Shown here: positions 1-11,402 of the stretch, one piece after another
How positions within the stretch are numbered: the stretch's first letter is position 1
How the letters are laid out: each line of letters opens with the position of its first letter
NCBI GenBank assembly: GCA_004431415.1
Contig: QPMI01000601.1
Location: forward strand, 1-64,000
Source: Cyanophora paradoxa
Lineage: Eukaryota; Glaucocystophyceae; Cyanophorales; Cyanophoraceae
Direction: 5' to 3'
DNA length: 64,000 bases
Translations under genes and position numbers: made by a program
Notes under the pieces: model-generated
The model's database searches: none
What the model was told of the DNA's origin: nothing
Seen by the model: only the letters and a program-made list of their open reading frames with translations

Positions 1-2147
1 TGTGACACATGCTTATCTCGATTCAGGTCTGAGGCTAAACTCACTGCTCATGTGGACTCAAATAGATGCATTGATTGGAGACTCTCAAAGGGAATCACAC
101 CTAAACCTGAGACCACCATAGAGTTTGGACTGAAAAACCTCAGGAAAACTGTTTGGCTTCCTGTTGTGGTTTACTGCAAGATTGAACATAGAAGCATCCC
201 ATTGATGCATCAAAATCTAAGAGGGAAGTCTCAGCAGTCAACCTGAGAGTAGTCACTGGGCAGATGTTCAGGAGTTTCGATTTGAGGGTCAGGATCCAAT
301 GGGAGGTCTCTTTGAATGCTTGGAGTCCAAAGCAAGAGAACTAATCGATTCCTGTTTACCAACATTCCTATGAATGAACTCACAGATGAGCAGAAAGCAA
401 TTTACAGAGCTACCAAACACTGTTACCTTTGCAGTGAGAGGTTCACTAAGGAGAACTTCAAATGCAGGGATCATGATCACCACACAGGTCATTACATTGC
501 ACCTGCATGCAGAAACTGCAATCTCCATAGGAGAATCTCAAAGCAAACAAAAGTAGCAGTGGTTGTTGACCAAATGGATGACTGTGGGACATTCATTTTC
601 AGAAAAATAGCAGGCATGGGTGATAAAAGCGAATCGAAATCCTTTCGAAAAACTTTGATCAATACCTTTCATTGCAATGGGTCTTTACAAGTTCATTGAT
701 GCAAGTAATTTTATGGAATTTGGGCTGCTGATGTAGATGAGTTAATGGACAAATTCCAAGCCTTCAGAAGGCTTTCACACTCAGTATATGGATTGGACCC
801 AGTTCATTATGTATCTGCACCTGGGTTATCTTGGGATGCTATGCTTAGGACCACCAAGGCAAAATAGAGCTTATAAGTGATGTAGAGCAATACGAATTTG
901 TTGAGAGGGGAATCAGGGGTGGCTTTGCAACAATGCCTTGTAGGTATGCTGAGGCTGATGGTGAGAACTCCCATATAATGCTGTTTGATGCTAACAACTT
1001 GTATGGCTACTGTTTGAGTCAGCCAATCCAGTTGGTGATTTTAGATGGGAGACCGAATTCAACCCACAAGATAACAGATCCAGTTTCCTGGAAGTTGATC
1101 TGGATTACCCAATTAGGCTATATCTAGACCACAGTGATTTCCCCTAATTATTAACAAGAAAATAATAGATTATGCCGAATTATCACAATATCAAAAGAGC
1201 CTATTAGATCTCTCAGGAGAAGAGCTTGATAAGACCCTAAGCTAACTGCAACCTTTGGTTCTGTGACCAACTATGTGATTTCTGAGCCTCTTCTACAGTA
1301 TCTGTTGGACAAAGGGGTGAAACTAAAGAAGGTTCACAGGGTCCTATCATTTACTGTGGCTCCTGTAATGAAACCCTACATTGAGCTGAATACTGAGATG
1401 AGAAGGAAAGCAGTGAATAAATTCGAGGCTGATTTCTATAAACTCATGAATAACTCAATCTATGGGAAATGCATTGAATCTTGCAGAGGTAGATCTGTGG
1501 TTAAGATTGCAAACAGTGAGAAACTGTTTATGAAATATGCAGCCTCCCCATTGGTGAAATCAACAAGTCCCATAAACGAAAAAGCAGTTGCCTTTGAGTT
1601 TTACACAAAGCATGTGAAGCTAGATAAGCCAGTTGCTATTGGGGCTTATGTTCTGGATGCAGCCAAACTGCATAACTACAAGTTCTTCTATGATACTGTA
1701 AGGTCCAATGGACAAAAGCAAAGTTACTATTCCATGATACTGACTCCTTTTGTCTATATATCGAATCTAAGACCTACAAAAAGATATAGAGAATATATCC
1801 TTTAATCTGGACTTAGGAGGACCTAACAGAATGACCCAGGTAAATACAAAAATGAAATGCCAGGTTCTGCTATATTGGAGTATGTGGGTCTCAGAGCCAA
1901 AGTTTACAGTTTCAGAACTGCTGAGATTGAGAGAAGTAAGCTATCTGGGACTTCCACTGAGGAACTCCAATTTAATGATTTTAAGCAGTGTTTATTTGCA
2001 GGTATCAGCAAGACTGTGACTGCAAAGCAGAAGAGAAGGGCAGATCACACAATAATAGATACTGTGAGTAGAAGGGTTGCCCTAAACTGCTTTGATGCAA
2101 AGAGATACATCTTACCAGATGGTATTAATTCTGTTCCTTTTAATTAA
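1..2147 (+). pseudogene. Family B DNA polymerase (Polinton type), partial, several frame breaks
   Basis: Plus-strand frames read in order as one PolB homologous to the polymerase of element 2 (12991-16086). Seen in order: a C2H2-like finger (CDTC...H...C) at the window edge, the EFGLKNLRKTVWLPV stretch before the exonuclease region, a zinc/HNH-like module with RDHDHHTG (near 465-500), palm motif A DANNLYGYCLSQ (about 980), motif B NNSIYGKCIESCRGR (about 1450), and the C-terminal region to the stop at 2147. The DTDS motif C is disrupted by a frame break near 1740. The 5' end is outside the window. Where a second copy exists (5080-5965), the differences are single missing C bases (near 1709, 1771 and 1832). 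The gene may therefore be intact in the organism and broken only in this assembly. Confidence 0.85.
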
Positions 2148-2150
2148 GAG

Positions 2151-3533
2151 ATGCCAGCAACTGGAAGAATAGTTAGAAGAACCACTGAGCAACTGCAAGG
2201 TAACCTACTGCCCATCACAATTCCAAAGGAGGAAAAGGGGAATCTCGAATTGTAAAAAAGTCAGAGATGAAAGAGCTTGTCCCAGTAGAGATCCCAGTTG
2301 CTATTGCAGTGAAAGAAACCAGCAAGATTGCCAAGAGATTCTATGATGTGAGAACTGGTTACAAAGGGCTTCAAGCTATGAGGGCTGAGTTACCTGATGA
2401 ATCCTATAAGCAGTTGCAAGAGTTCTATAAAAAACAAGAGGTAGTTCAGATCAATGCACCAGCTATATCTAGAAAGAGAGATCCCATGGTCCCAATTAGG
2501 CAACCCCTTGATACCTATGTGATTGATTTGCTCTTTTTCCCAGCTTATAAGAAACAAAACAATGGCTATGATACATTTATGACTGCAATGGAATCAACAC
2601 TGAGAACTGGGTATATTATACCTATAAGAGATAAATCAGCTCTCACTACATTGGCTGCATTTAAACAGCTTGAGATGAGAGTGGCAAGACCAATAGTAAA
2701 GGTTCAATCAGATGCTGGAAGTGAGTTCCAAAATCGAATATTCCAGGAGTATTTATCTAGTAAATTCATAGAACACCAAGTGAGTGGAACTGCTGACCAC
2801 AGAAGCCAAGGTCGAATTGAAGCCTTTAACAAGCAGATTAAGAGACTGATCACAAACTACTGCATAGCTAATAACACAGCTAGATTCTTTGATGTGTTAG
2901 GTGATATTGAGTATAATTACAATAATACAGTTCACTCAGCTACTAAGATGAAGCCAGGCGAAACTACAGAGGAGCATTATAGGTATATAGTGGGATTAGA
3001 AGATGAAAGATTCAAGAAATCAATAGCTTACCTTGATACCATGCAGCCTGGCATGTTTGTTAGAGTGAAAGTTGAGAAGAACCCCTTTGCCAAACAGGGT
3101 AACAATTGGTCTAGGATAGTTTACACTGTTGATAGTAGGGAAGGCTTTAAGTTTAAGCTAAGGAGTCCCACTGGAGAGATCATAGATAACAGGTTTGCAT
3201 TCCATGAGCTGTTGCCTGTGAATGCAGTTGAATATCTAGAAACCCTACAGTGGATGCCTTAGAGCAAGCCAAAGAGGAAGCTAGGGTTGATGCTGCTATA
3301 AGGAGAGAGGGCATAGAAGCTGCTAATGAAGTCCCAGATAAGCCTTTGATAGAGGCTAGGAAGGAGAAGGCTGGAAAAGTTAGCAGGGAACTCAAAAAGC
3401 TCACTATAGCAGGGACACAGAAGCTTTCAGAAGTGAATAGCCAGAGATGGTATAATGACTTTCAGACTACTAAGGAGTCATATACAGCCCTAAACCTCAA
3501 AGAACACTAAGAGAAAGGACCAAAACTAGCTAG
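2151..3533 (+). pseudogene. rve integrase, copy 1, frame-broken
   Basis: Same gene as 5969-7354, starting ATG three bases after the polB stop. D,D35E residues are present: the second Asp in VQSDAGSEF and the Glu in QGRIEAFNKQ, with 35 residues between. Three one-base losses in G or C runs (2236, 3243, 3487) break the frame relative to copy 2. They fall in homopolymers of four or five G or C, the usual place for base-calling loss, so inactivation is not certain. Confidence 0.8.
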
Positions 3534-4021
3534 TTTCATAGCCGAAAACTCGTTTTTTCCAAATATATGTATGTGTGATATACATATATGCATATGATAT
3601 ACACATCAACGTGTAGATCTTCTCAAGCGCTTCACAACGCTATGCAGAACGCTGCAAGTTGACTATCTGGTGATGAGATACAAGCGTTTGAAGATGCCGA
3701 TTATCGATTTTTCGAGATTTCGGAATGATGCATCATAATGATGTAATAATGATGTATCATAAACATATAACATATATATATCGCCGTGATCGTCATGATC
3801 TCCCGAGTTCGATGGTGTGTCATATATATCATATACATTTGCATCGTCATTATGACATCATTTCGTAAAATTACACGTCCGTCATCGTCTTTTTCCGCAG
3901 CGAACAGATAAGTGAACAGTTAAGGAGACAACTATTGTAATAGTGGACTGCAACAACAATTGAAAACAAGATCTGTGGGAAAGCTATTGAAAGACAATGA
4001 AGCAAATTGCGAACAATTAAG

Positions 4022-4100
4022 TGAACAGTTAAGTGGACACCTGTTGGGAGTAGGCAGTGTCTACTCGTTTATCGTGAAACGGTGTCCACTTAACTGTTCA
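4022..4100. repeat. 20-bp-stem hairpin, element 1 copy 1
   Basis: Left arm 4022-4041 and right arm 4081-4100 are perfect reverse complements around a 39-base loop. The arm is built from short repeats (AGTTAAGTG, AGTGAACAG). The same structure is at 7843-7921. Confidence 0.85.
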
Positions 4101-4403
4101 TTTAACTGTTGACGAAAACCCATGCATTATGACATCATATCATTAAACCCCATACAAAACACTAAAATGCATGTATCTCTTCACCAACTCATCATCTTAC
4201 AAAGATAAAAACAGATTCGGAATCCTCTTAACGAGACCAGCGTGACTATGTAAGTATCATAGGCTCAATAATTCATATGTTAATAAGCATCTCCCCTTCA
4301 TTCCCCCTATTATATAATATTTATATTAAAGTGGACTCAAGGTTGACTCATATTAATCGTAAAAGTAGTAATAGTATATGGATTTTGTTACGAATTCAAT
4401 GCA

Positions 4404-4517
4404 AGGGTTGACTAAGTGGGTTGAGTTGACTCAAATTTCACAGGAAATATTTGGGACCTAAAGTTTTCTAAAAAGGATTTGAAAAAATGTGTCAACTCCC
4501 CCCACTTAGTCAACCCT
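4404..4517. repeat. Second hairpin of element 1, copy 1
   Basis: AGGGTTGACTAAGTGGG (4404-4420) pairs with 4501-4517, and GTTGAC (4425-4430) pairs with 4491-4496, around a loop that contains GGGACCTAAAG. Repeated at 8225-8338. It resembles the subterminal hairpins of elements 2 and 4. Confidence 0.75.
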
Positions 4518-5079
4518 GACCATAAACAGTAAGGATTTGAGCTAACAAGTATCACAAAGTGAACATTTTGAGTCCACTTAGAAGATCCACTTTTGAAATC
4601 CAAGTTGATTTTGCTTGAAATTTCAAAGTTGATCTAAAAGTGAGTCCACCCTGATTGATTATGGTAACAAAGTTGACTAAGTTGACTAAGTTGAGTCATC
4701 TTAAGAAATTCAAAGAGACTAAGAGTTCAAAATGTTTATGAAAAGTGAGTCAACTTAGACCACTTCTGATAACAAAGTTAAATATTTAATTGATTTAATC
4801 GGAAAAGAACATGATTTAATCGAATTTATTGATATAATTCCGATTAGATTCATTTAGGATTCAATTAAGATCAATCGAAGTTATTGATATAATTCCGATT
4901 AACTACAATTAAGATACAATATCGATTAATCGAGTTTATCGATATAACATCGATTAAATTAATTGAAAATGCATTTAAAAATATGAAAATTCATGTGAAA
5001 ATTCAAATAAATTAATCGATTTTATTGATATAACATCGAATCACACATATGAATATTCATATTTTAATCCTGAGGCGGA

Positions 5080-5965
5080 GACCAACTATGTGATTTCTGA
5101 GCCTCTTCTACAGTATCTGTTGGACAAAGGGGTGAAACTAAAGAAGGTTCACAGGGTCCTATCATTTACTGTGGCTCCTGTAATGAAACCCTACATTGAG
5201 CTGAATACTGAGATGAGAAGGAAAGCAGTGAATAAATTCGAGGCTGATTTCTATAAACTCATGAATAACTCAATCTATGGGAAATGCATTGAATCTTGCA
5301 GAGGTAGATCTGTGGTTAAGATTGCAAACAGTGAGAAACTGTTTATGAAATATGCAGCCTCCCCATTGGTGAAATCAACAAGTCCCATAAACGAAAAAGC
5401 AGTTGCCTTTGAGTTTTACACAAAGCATGTGAAGCTAGATAAGCCAGTTGCTATTGGGGCTTATGTTCTGGATGCAGCCAAACTGCATAACTACAAGTTC
5501 TTCTATGATACTGTAAGGTCCCAATGGACAAAAGCAAAGTTACTATTCCATGATACTGACTCCTTTTGTCTATATATCGAATCTAAGACCCTACAAAAAG
5601 ATATAGAGAATATATCCTTTAATCTGGACTTAGGAGGACCTAACAGAATGACCCCAGGTAAATACAAAAATGAAATGCCAGGTTCTGCTATATTGGAGTA
5701 TGTGGGTCTCAGAGCCAAAGTTTACAGTTTCAGAACTGCTGAGATTGAGAGAAGTAAGCTATCTGGGACTTCCACTGAGGAACTCCAATTTAATGATTTT
5801 AAGCAGTGTTTATTTGCAGGTATCAGCAAGACTGTGACTGCAAAGCAGAAGAGAAGGGCAGATCACACAATAATAGATACTGTGAGTAGAAGGGTTGCCC
5901 TAAACTGCTTTGATGCAAAGAGATACATCTTACCAGATGGTATTAATTCTGTTCCTTTTAATTAA
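5080..5965 (+). pseudogene. PolB C-terminal part, copy 2
   Basis: Open for about 295 codons and starting abruptly at the duplication junction, so it has no start of its own. It shows motif B NNSIYGKCIESCRGR, the KLDKPVAIGAYVLD helix typical of Polinton PolB, and motif C FHDTDSFCLYIES. Exonuclease, zinc modules and motif A are absent, so this fragment cannot be a polymerase by itself. It serves as the clean reference for reading copy 1. Confidence 0.9.
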
Positions 5966-5968
5966 GAG

Positions 5969-7354
5969 ATGCCAGCAACTGGAAGAATAGTTAGAAGAAC
6001 CACTGAGCAACTGCAAGGTAACCTACTGCCCATCACAATTCCAAAGGAGGAAAAGGGGGAATCTCGAATTGTAAAAAAGTCAGAGATGAAAGAGCTTGTC
6101 CCAGTAGAGATCCCAGTTGCTATTGCAGTGAAAGAAACCAGCAAGATTGCCAAGAGATTCTATGATGTGAGAACTGGTTACAAAGGGCTTCAAGCTATGA
6201 GGGCTGAGTTACCTGATGAATCCTATAAGCAGTTGCAAGAGTTCTATAAAAAACAAGAGGTAGTTCAGATCAATGCACCAGCTATATCTAGAAAGAGAGA
6301 TCCCATGGTCCCAATTAGGCAACCCCTTGATACCTATGTGATTGATTTGCTCTTTTTCCCAGCTTATAAGAAACAAAACAATGGCTATGATACATTTATG
6401 ACTGCAATGGAATCAACACTGAGAACTGGGTATATTATACCTATAAGAGATAAATCAGCTCTCACTACATTGGCTGCATTTAAACAGCTTGAGATGAGAG
6501 TGGCAAGACCAATAGTAAAGGTTCAATCAGATGCTGGAAGTGAGTTCCAAAATCGAATATTCCAGGAGTATTTATCTAGTAAATTCATAGAACACCAAGT
6601 GAGTGGAACTGCTGACCACAGAAGCCAAGGTCGAATTGAAGCCTTTAACAAGCAGATTAAGAGACTGATCACAAACTACTGCATAGCTAATAACACAGCT
6701 AGATTCTTTGATGTGTTAGGTGATATTGAGTATAATTACAATAATACAGTTCACTCAGCTACTAAGATGAAGCCAGGCGAAACTACAGAGGAGCATTATA
6801 GGTATATAGTGGGATTAGAAGATGAAAGATTCAAGAAATCAATAGCTTACCTTGATACCATGCAGCCTGGCATGTTTGTTAGAGTGAAAGTTGAGAAGAA
6901 CCCCTTTGCCAAACAGGGTAACAATTGGTCTAGGATAGTTTACACTGTTGATAGTAGGGAAGGCTTTAAGTTTAAGCTAAGGAGTCCCACTGGAGAGATC
7001 ATAGATAACAGGTTTGCATTCCATGAGCTGTTGCCTGTGAATGCAGTTGAATATCTAGAAACCCCTACAGTGGATGCCTTAGAGCAAGCCAAAGAGGAAG
7101 CTAGGGTTGATGCTGCTATAAGGAGAGAGGGCATAGAAGCTGCTAATGAAGTCCCAGATAAGCCTTTGATAGAGGCTAGGAAGGAGAAGGCTGGAAAAGT
7201 TAGCAGGGAACTCAAAAAGCTCACTATAGCAGGGACACAGAAGCTTTCAGAAGTGAATAGCCAGAGATGGTATAATGACTTTCAGACTACTAAGGAGTCA
7301 TATACAGCCCCTAAACCTCAAAGAACACTAAGAGAAAGGACCAAAACTAGCTAG
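5969..7354 (+). CDS. Retroviral-type (rve) integrase
   Basis: 461 residues, uninterrupted. The central rve core carries the catalytic triad: Asp in YVIDLLFFP, Asp in VQSDAGSEF and Glu in QGRIEAFNKQ with the canonical 35-residue spacing. After it come the YNYNNTVHSATKMKP region and a chromodomain-like beta-rich stretch (residues ~300-370). The tail is Lys/Glu/Arg-rich. Enzymes of this family cut and join the ends of the linear viral DNA to host DNA. It begins 3 bases after the PolB stop, so the two are probably co-transcribed; the same pair order occurs in elements 2 and 3. The integrase is intact although the adjoining polymerase is only a fragment. Confidence 0.93.
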   Translation: MPATGRIVRRTTEQLQGNLLPITIPKEEKGESRIVKKSEMKELVPVEIPVAIAVKETSKIAKRFYDVRTGYKGLQAMRAELPDESYKQLQEFYKKQEVVQINAPAISRKRDPMVPIRQPLDTYVIDLLFFPAYKKQNNGYDTFMTAMESTLRTGYIIPIRDKSALTTLAAFKQLEMRVARPIVKVQSDAGSEFQNRIFQEYLSSKFIEHQVSGTADHRSQGRIEAFNKQIKRLITNYCIANNTARFFDVLGDIEYNYNNTVHSATKMKPGETTEEHYRYIVGLEDERFKKSIAYLDTMQPGMFVRVKVEKNPFAKQGNNWSRIVYTVDSREGFKFKLRSPTGEIIDNRFAFHELLPVNAVEYLETPTVDALEQAKEEARVDAAIRREGIEAANEVPDKPLIEARKEKAGKVSRELKKLTIAGTQKLSEVNSQRWYNDFQTTKESYTAPKPQRTLRERTKTS

Positions 7355-8860
7355 TTTCATAGCCGAAAACTCGTTTTTTCCAAATATATGTATGTGTGAT
7401 ATACATATATGCATATGATATACACATCAACGTGTAGATCTTCTCAAGCGCTTCACAACGCTATGCAGAACGCTGCAAGTTGACTATCTGGTGATGAGAT
7501 ACAAGCGTTTGAAGATGCCGATTATCGATTTTTCGAGATTTCGGAATGATGCATCATAATGATGTAATAATGATGTATCATAAACATATAACATATATAT
7601 ATCGCCGTGATCGTCATGATCTCCCGAGTTCGATGGTGTGTCATATATATCATATACATTTGCATCGTCATTATGACATCATTTCGTAAAATTACACGTC
7701 CGTCATCGTCTTTTTCCGCAGCGAACAGATAAGTGAACAGTTAAGGAGACAACTATTGTAATAGTGGACTGCAACAACAATTGAAAACAAGATCTGTGGG
7801 AAAGCTATTGAAAGACAATGAAGCAAATTGCGAACAATTAAGTGAACAGTTAAGTGGACACCTGTTGGGAGTAGGCAGTGTCTACTCGTTTATCGTGAAA
7901 CGGTGTCCACTTAACTGTTCATTTAACTGTTGACGAAAACCCATGCATTATGACATCATATCATTAAACCCCATACAAAACACTAAAATGCATGTATCTC
8001 TTCACCAACTCATCATCTTACAAAGATAAAAACAGATTCGGAATCCTCTTAACGAGACCAGCGTGACTATGTAAGTATCATAGGCTCAATAATTCATATG
8101 TTAATAAGCATCTCCCCTTCATTCCCCCTATTATATAATATTTATATTAAAGTGGACTCAAGGTTGACTCATATTAATCGTAAAAGTAGTAATAGTATAT
8201 GGATTTTGTTACGAATTCAATGCAAGGGTTGACTAAGTGGGTTGAGTTGACTCAAATTTCACAGGAAATATTTGGGACCTAAAGTTTTCTAAAAAGGATT
8301 TGAAAAAATGTGTCAACTCCCCCCACTTAGTCAACCCTGACCATAAACAGTAAGGATTTGAGCTAACAAGTATCACAAAGTGAACATTTGAGTCCACTTA
8401 GAAGATCCACTTTTGAAATCCAAGTTGATTTTGCTTGAAATTTCAAAGTTGATCTAAAAGTGAGTCCACCCTGATTGATTATGGTAACAAAGTTGACTAA
8501 GTTGACTAAGTTGAGTCATCTTAAGAAATTCAAAGAGACTAAGAGTTCAAAATGTTTATGAAAAGTGAGTCAACTTAGACCACTTCTGATAACAAAGTTA
8601 AATATTTAATTGATTTAATCGGAAAAGAACATGATTTAATCGAATTTATTGATATAATTCCGATTAGATTCATTTAGGATTCAATTAAGATCAATCGAAG
8701 TTATTGATATAATTCCGATTAACTACAATTAAGATACAATATCGATTAATCGAGTTTATCGATATAACATCGATTAAATTAATTGAAAATGCATTTAAAA
8801 ATATGAAAATTCATGTGAAAATTCAAATAAATTAATCGATTTTATTGATATAACATCGAA
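7355..8860. other. Non-coding right end of element 1, copy 2
   Basis: Repeats the features of 3534-5050: the CGCCGTGATCGTCATGATC block at 7603-7621, hairpins at 7843-7921 and 8225-8338, TTGACTAAG repeats, and four AT-rich dyads of the form TTAT(T/C)GATATAAnnnCGATTA (8610-8860). I see no gene beyond the 24-codon MYLFTNSS frame. Confidence 0.7.
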
Positions 8861-8937
8861 TCACACATATGAATATTCATATTTTAATCCTGAGGCGGAA
8901 CGCCGAGGGATTAAAATATGAATATTCATATGTGTGA
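8861..8937. repeat. Terminal palindrome of element 1 (right end)
   Basis: A 77-base palindrome. The outer arms of 30 bases are reverse complements (TCACACATATGAATATTCAT... at left), and the centre is GGCG-GAA-CGCC, with the dyad on base 8899. Read inward from the host side the end begins ACACATA, as do the ends of elements 2 and 4. Host-like sequence starts at 8938. Confidence 0.9.
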
Positions 8938-10956
8938 CGACGCTTGAGCTTCTTGCACCAGCAGGTGCCGAAACAACAAATTAAGATGGCAACTCCGCCG
9001 GCGCCGCCAACACCCATGGCAATCGCTGTCGTGTTAGAATCATCGCTACTCTCCTTGTCGTGCGTGGTGGCCTGCTGAGGCCTCGGTTTCAGGCTTGCGG
9101 CACTTGGCTCCGGATTCATAGCCGGCACAGGGGACGGCGTGAACGTTGGCATTATGAATGGAGTCGCGCTGCGCGGGCCTTCTTCTTGCCCGGAAACAGG
9201 TCCTACCCACGAACATGAACGTTGAAGCTCAGCAGAATTGGAAATCGCAGCAATTGCAAGGGCTGACCTTGGACAGATCCACCGAGGAAGGGGAACTCGG
9301 GCCCCAGATCGAAAAGACCCGCATCCATTTGTGCTTGAGCGCTCCACGCAACGTACTCCGCAGACACCGCTGCTTCGTCCGGATCCGCATGTACCTATGC
9401 GTGTAGAGCTCATCATTTAATGATAAGCGACCTCACTATTGCAATCGGCTTGCCTCAAATTCAACGACCGTGCTGCCTGCTCGGTCGGTGACAAGTCGGA
9501 GTCGCTTATGTGCCACCTGCACGCTCCAATATATGCATATGAGTAATTGTAAGATATTGCTCCAATGTTTTAGCTCCTACGCACCCCTAATACGTACGCA
9601 AGAATGCTTGAGAATCGAAACACGGCATCTAATTCTGGATCGGCCCAGGAGCTGTATTTGTAGTCTACTGTGAACGCCAAAAGAGTAGAGGCAGAAGAGA
9701 CGTTGAATTTGCTGCGAGTTTCCGTTGTGATTTCAGGCGGCGCCGCCGAGCTCACCTTCGCGTCTGCGCAAGCGGGATAATACGCGCTTATTATTAATGC
9801 AAATATTTGCATCTTACTTATCATATATTTGCGTTAATGCAATATATTTGAGCGCACCATGTGAATTGCATATCAGACGGAGCTGAACATCGTGGAGCAT
9901 CTCTCTCGAGAACGACCAGACCGTGGAAGAGTTACCGTTTTCCGGTAAATCGAGTTCAAAGAAGAGATAGATCGAAACAAGTGCGTCCCGCGCGACAGAA
10001 CAATTCGCATAAATTGTCATCGCAACAAGGCTGCCAGCACGAATAGATGCTGACGATGCGGCCGGCCAAACAAAGCTGCGCGCCTCTTCGGGCAGAATTC
10101 CGACGGTAAGGTTCGCTGCGACTGTGCACGAATTCGATATGTACACGGTGGCGTTTAAAACGTCCATTGGATTCGATCTTCGAACTGGACCGCTTATCTG
10201 AATAATCCTCGGTCCTGCAAAAATTGCCGGTGCTGCACCTGATCATGAGTGGACGTCGTCAGGATATCGATCCGAACACATGAAGTTCAAGCTTAAGCTT
10301 AAGATGCCGCTGTGCAGATTTACATACCTGGCGACTGCGACTTCCACCTGTCTTGTTCATGATCGTCCAGGGGGTCAACAGCTTTCCTTCGGAGGTTGAC
10401 GTTATCGACTTTGGCGCAGATAGACGTTGCGCGATGCGACTTCATTTCTCTGAAAGCGGAGTTGCGGTACTCAATCTCATCGTGCAGAAAAAAGCTTTTA
10501 AAGACCGTGGAAGCGCTAATGCCTTCGGTTTCTGAGCTTATAAACTGCTGGAAATCCTGAATCCATGATTGAGCCGTTGAGGATTGATGAATATTGCGGC
10601 GGGTGCGCCTCCACAATCGAAAGTTTTGTATATTTGTCTTGAAATTGTTGAATGCGCTCCCCGCGTTCGTTACAAAGGCTACGACGGGTTGCGTCACGGA
10701 TGCAATTGCAGACCGAACCTGATCTCCAGCCTGCTCGAGCTTTTCTGACGCTGACGATACAGCAGACGAGATCGTTGAGCCGAGTTGTGCTACAGCTTGC
10801 CCCACTTGGGCCACGGCCTGTGTGACGCCTTTTCCCGCTTGTGTTACACCCTGTCCCACTCCAGCCGCCGCACTTGCGAACGTTTCGTGCACTTGAACTG
10901 CCGCCGTTCTAACATCTTGCACAATTCGTACGACGGACGTCGCTGCTCCAGTTGTC
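8938..10956 (-). pseudogene. Host gene fragment: intron-containing membrane protein, cut at both ends
   Basis: The only non-viral segment. On the minus strand, an exon (10956-10328) encodes an Ala/Val/Gln-rich amphipathic region (VGQGVTQAGKGVTQAVAQVG). It ends at CCAG|GTATGT and joins in phase to TTGCAG|GACCGAGG, so the intron is 10327-10215 (113 bp). The next exon includes MDVLNATVYISNSCTVAANL and runs to about 9860. Further exons probably lie at about 9790-9590 (donor GC|GTACGT or a neighbour) and 9416-8938. The last contains a Pro/Ser/Thr-rich stretch and a single transmembrane helix (AIAMGVGGAGGVAILICCF) followed by KKLKRRH. Predicted product: a type I membrane protein of unknown function. 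Both ends are viral junctions: element 3 upstream, and element 1's terminal palindrome directly after the KRRH codons. Exon edges other than the 113-bp intron are tentative. Confidence 0.6.
10215..10327 (-). other. Spliceosomal intron of the host gene
   Basis: Minus strand: donor CCAG|GTATGTAAAT and acceptor TTTTTGCAG|GACC. Removing it keeps the frame open across the junction (SQSP-G-PRIIQ), which supports the call. The viral genes in this window have no comparable introns. Confidence 0.7.
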
Positions 10957-11197
10957 GCTCGCATGCAGGTCACCCCCACCAATTCGCGCGACCATTTTCA
11001 ATAAGCACATTTACAGCATCGCGAATCTCAGTCACAAAATCGTTAAAAAATCATAAATTCGCACTGAGCCACACTACATTTTTCAAACATCTAACCCTTC
11101 CTTACTGAAACCAATCACGAAACCCTTTAATTCTCCATTTTTCTAATTCCTTACCATTCTCAGTAAGCCCTTTAACCCTCCCCCAATCTCTCAGTAA
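10957..11197 (+). mobile_element. Element 3 unit A, left stub
   Basis: Identical to 50357-50597 (offset 39400), which leads into the zinc-ribbon gene of unit B. Here it is cut at 11197 by element 2; unit A resumes at 38977. Non-coding, with several CAGTAAG repeats. It abuts host exon sequence at 10956/10957 through GCTCGCATGC, the same bases that form the junction of units A and B at 50357. Confidence 0.85.
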
Positions 11198-11272
11198 ACA
11201 CATAGGGATACCCCTGATCCAAGCCCTCCGGCCTTCGGCCTACAGGCTTGGATCAGGGGTATCCCTATGTGT
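11198..11272. repeat. Left terminal palindrome of element 2
   Basis: A 75-base palindrome starting ACACATAGGGATACCCCTGA; dyad centre at 11235 in GGCC-TTC-GGCC. The long arms are perfect reverse complements apart from the few bases beside the central GC stem. Confidence 0.92.
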
Positions 11273-11349
11273 GCGCGTTTCAGGTACTAGGGTAGTAAGC
11301 ATTTATTTCAGGTCTTAGGGTATTAATCATGTCTTTTGGGCACCAGTAT
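11198..11349. repeat. Left terminal inverted repeat of element 2
   Basis: Reverse complement of 38835-38976 with only scattered mismatches. Runs from ACACATAGGG through the palindrome, GCGCGTTTCAGGTACTAGGG, and a conserved TTAGGGTATTAATCATGTC block to CACCAGTA. Confidence 0.9.
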
Positions 11350-11402
11350 GTTGGCCCCCTCTGGGGTATTGAACACATGAGTTTGGCATCAGCAGGGTGA
11401 AT

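Larger units (their letters stand above)
1265..5079 (+). repeat. Tandem copy 1 of a 3.8-kb block (polB 3' part, integrase, subterminal DNA)
   Basis: Identical in order and almost in every base to 5080-8899. I found seven differences: six single-base losses in C or G runs in copy 1 (near 1709, 1771, 1832, 2236, 3243, 3487) and one extra T near 4560. The copy ends at 5079, which corresponds exactly to the dyad centre (8899) of the terminal palindrome in copy 2. Confidence 0.9.
3534..5079. other. Non-coding right end of element 1, copy 1
   Basis: No convincing gene. From left to right it holds: TATATATCATATACAT-type AT runs with a CGCCGTGATCGTCATGATC block (3782-3800); a hairpin at 4022-4100; a short reading frame at 4173-4247 (24 codons, starting MYLFTNSS) that resembles sequence upstream of the SpeD gene of element 3; a second hairpin at 4404-4517; TTGACTAAG/GAGTCAAC direct and inverted repeats (4620-4760); and AT-rich dyad repeats (4790-5045). 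Confidence 0.7.
5080..8899 (+). repeat. Tandem copy 2 of the 3.8-kb block
   Basis: Matches 1265-5079; the two share order and near-complete identity. Unlike copy 1, this one runs on through the whole terminal palindrome to 8937. The junction at 5079/5080 joins a palindrome centre to the middle of the polymerase gene. Confidence 0.9.
1..8937 (+). mobile_element. Element 1: right-hand part of an integrated Polinton-like virus
   Basis: PolB followed directly by an rve integrase on the plus strand, then 1.5 kb of non-coding DNA with hairpins and AT-rich dyad repeats, then a terminal palindrome (8861-8937). The polB-integrase pair and the terminal palindrome are also found in elements 2 and 3 or 2 and 4, so this is one end of the same class of virus. 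The left end lies outside the window. A 3.8-kb block containing the polB 3' part, integrase and terminus is present twice in tandem. No capsid genes of this element are visible. Confidence 0.85.
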
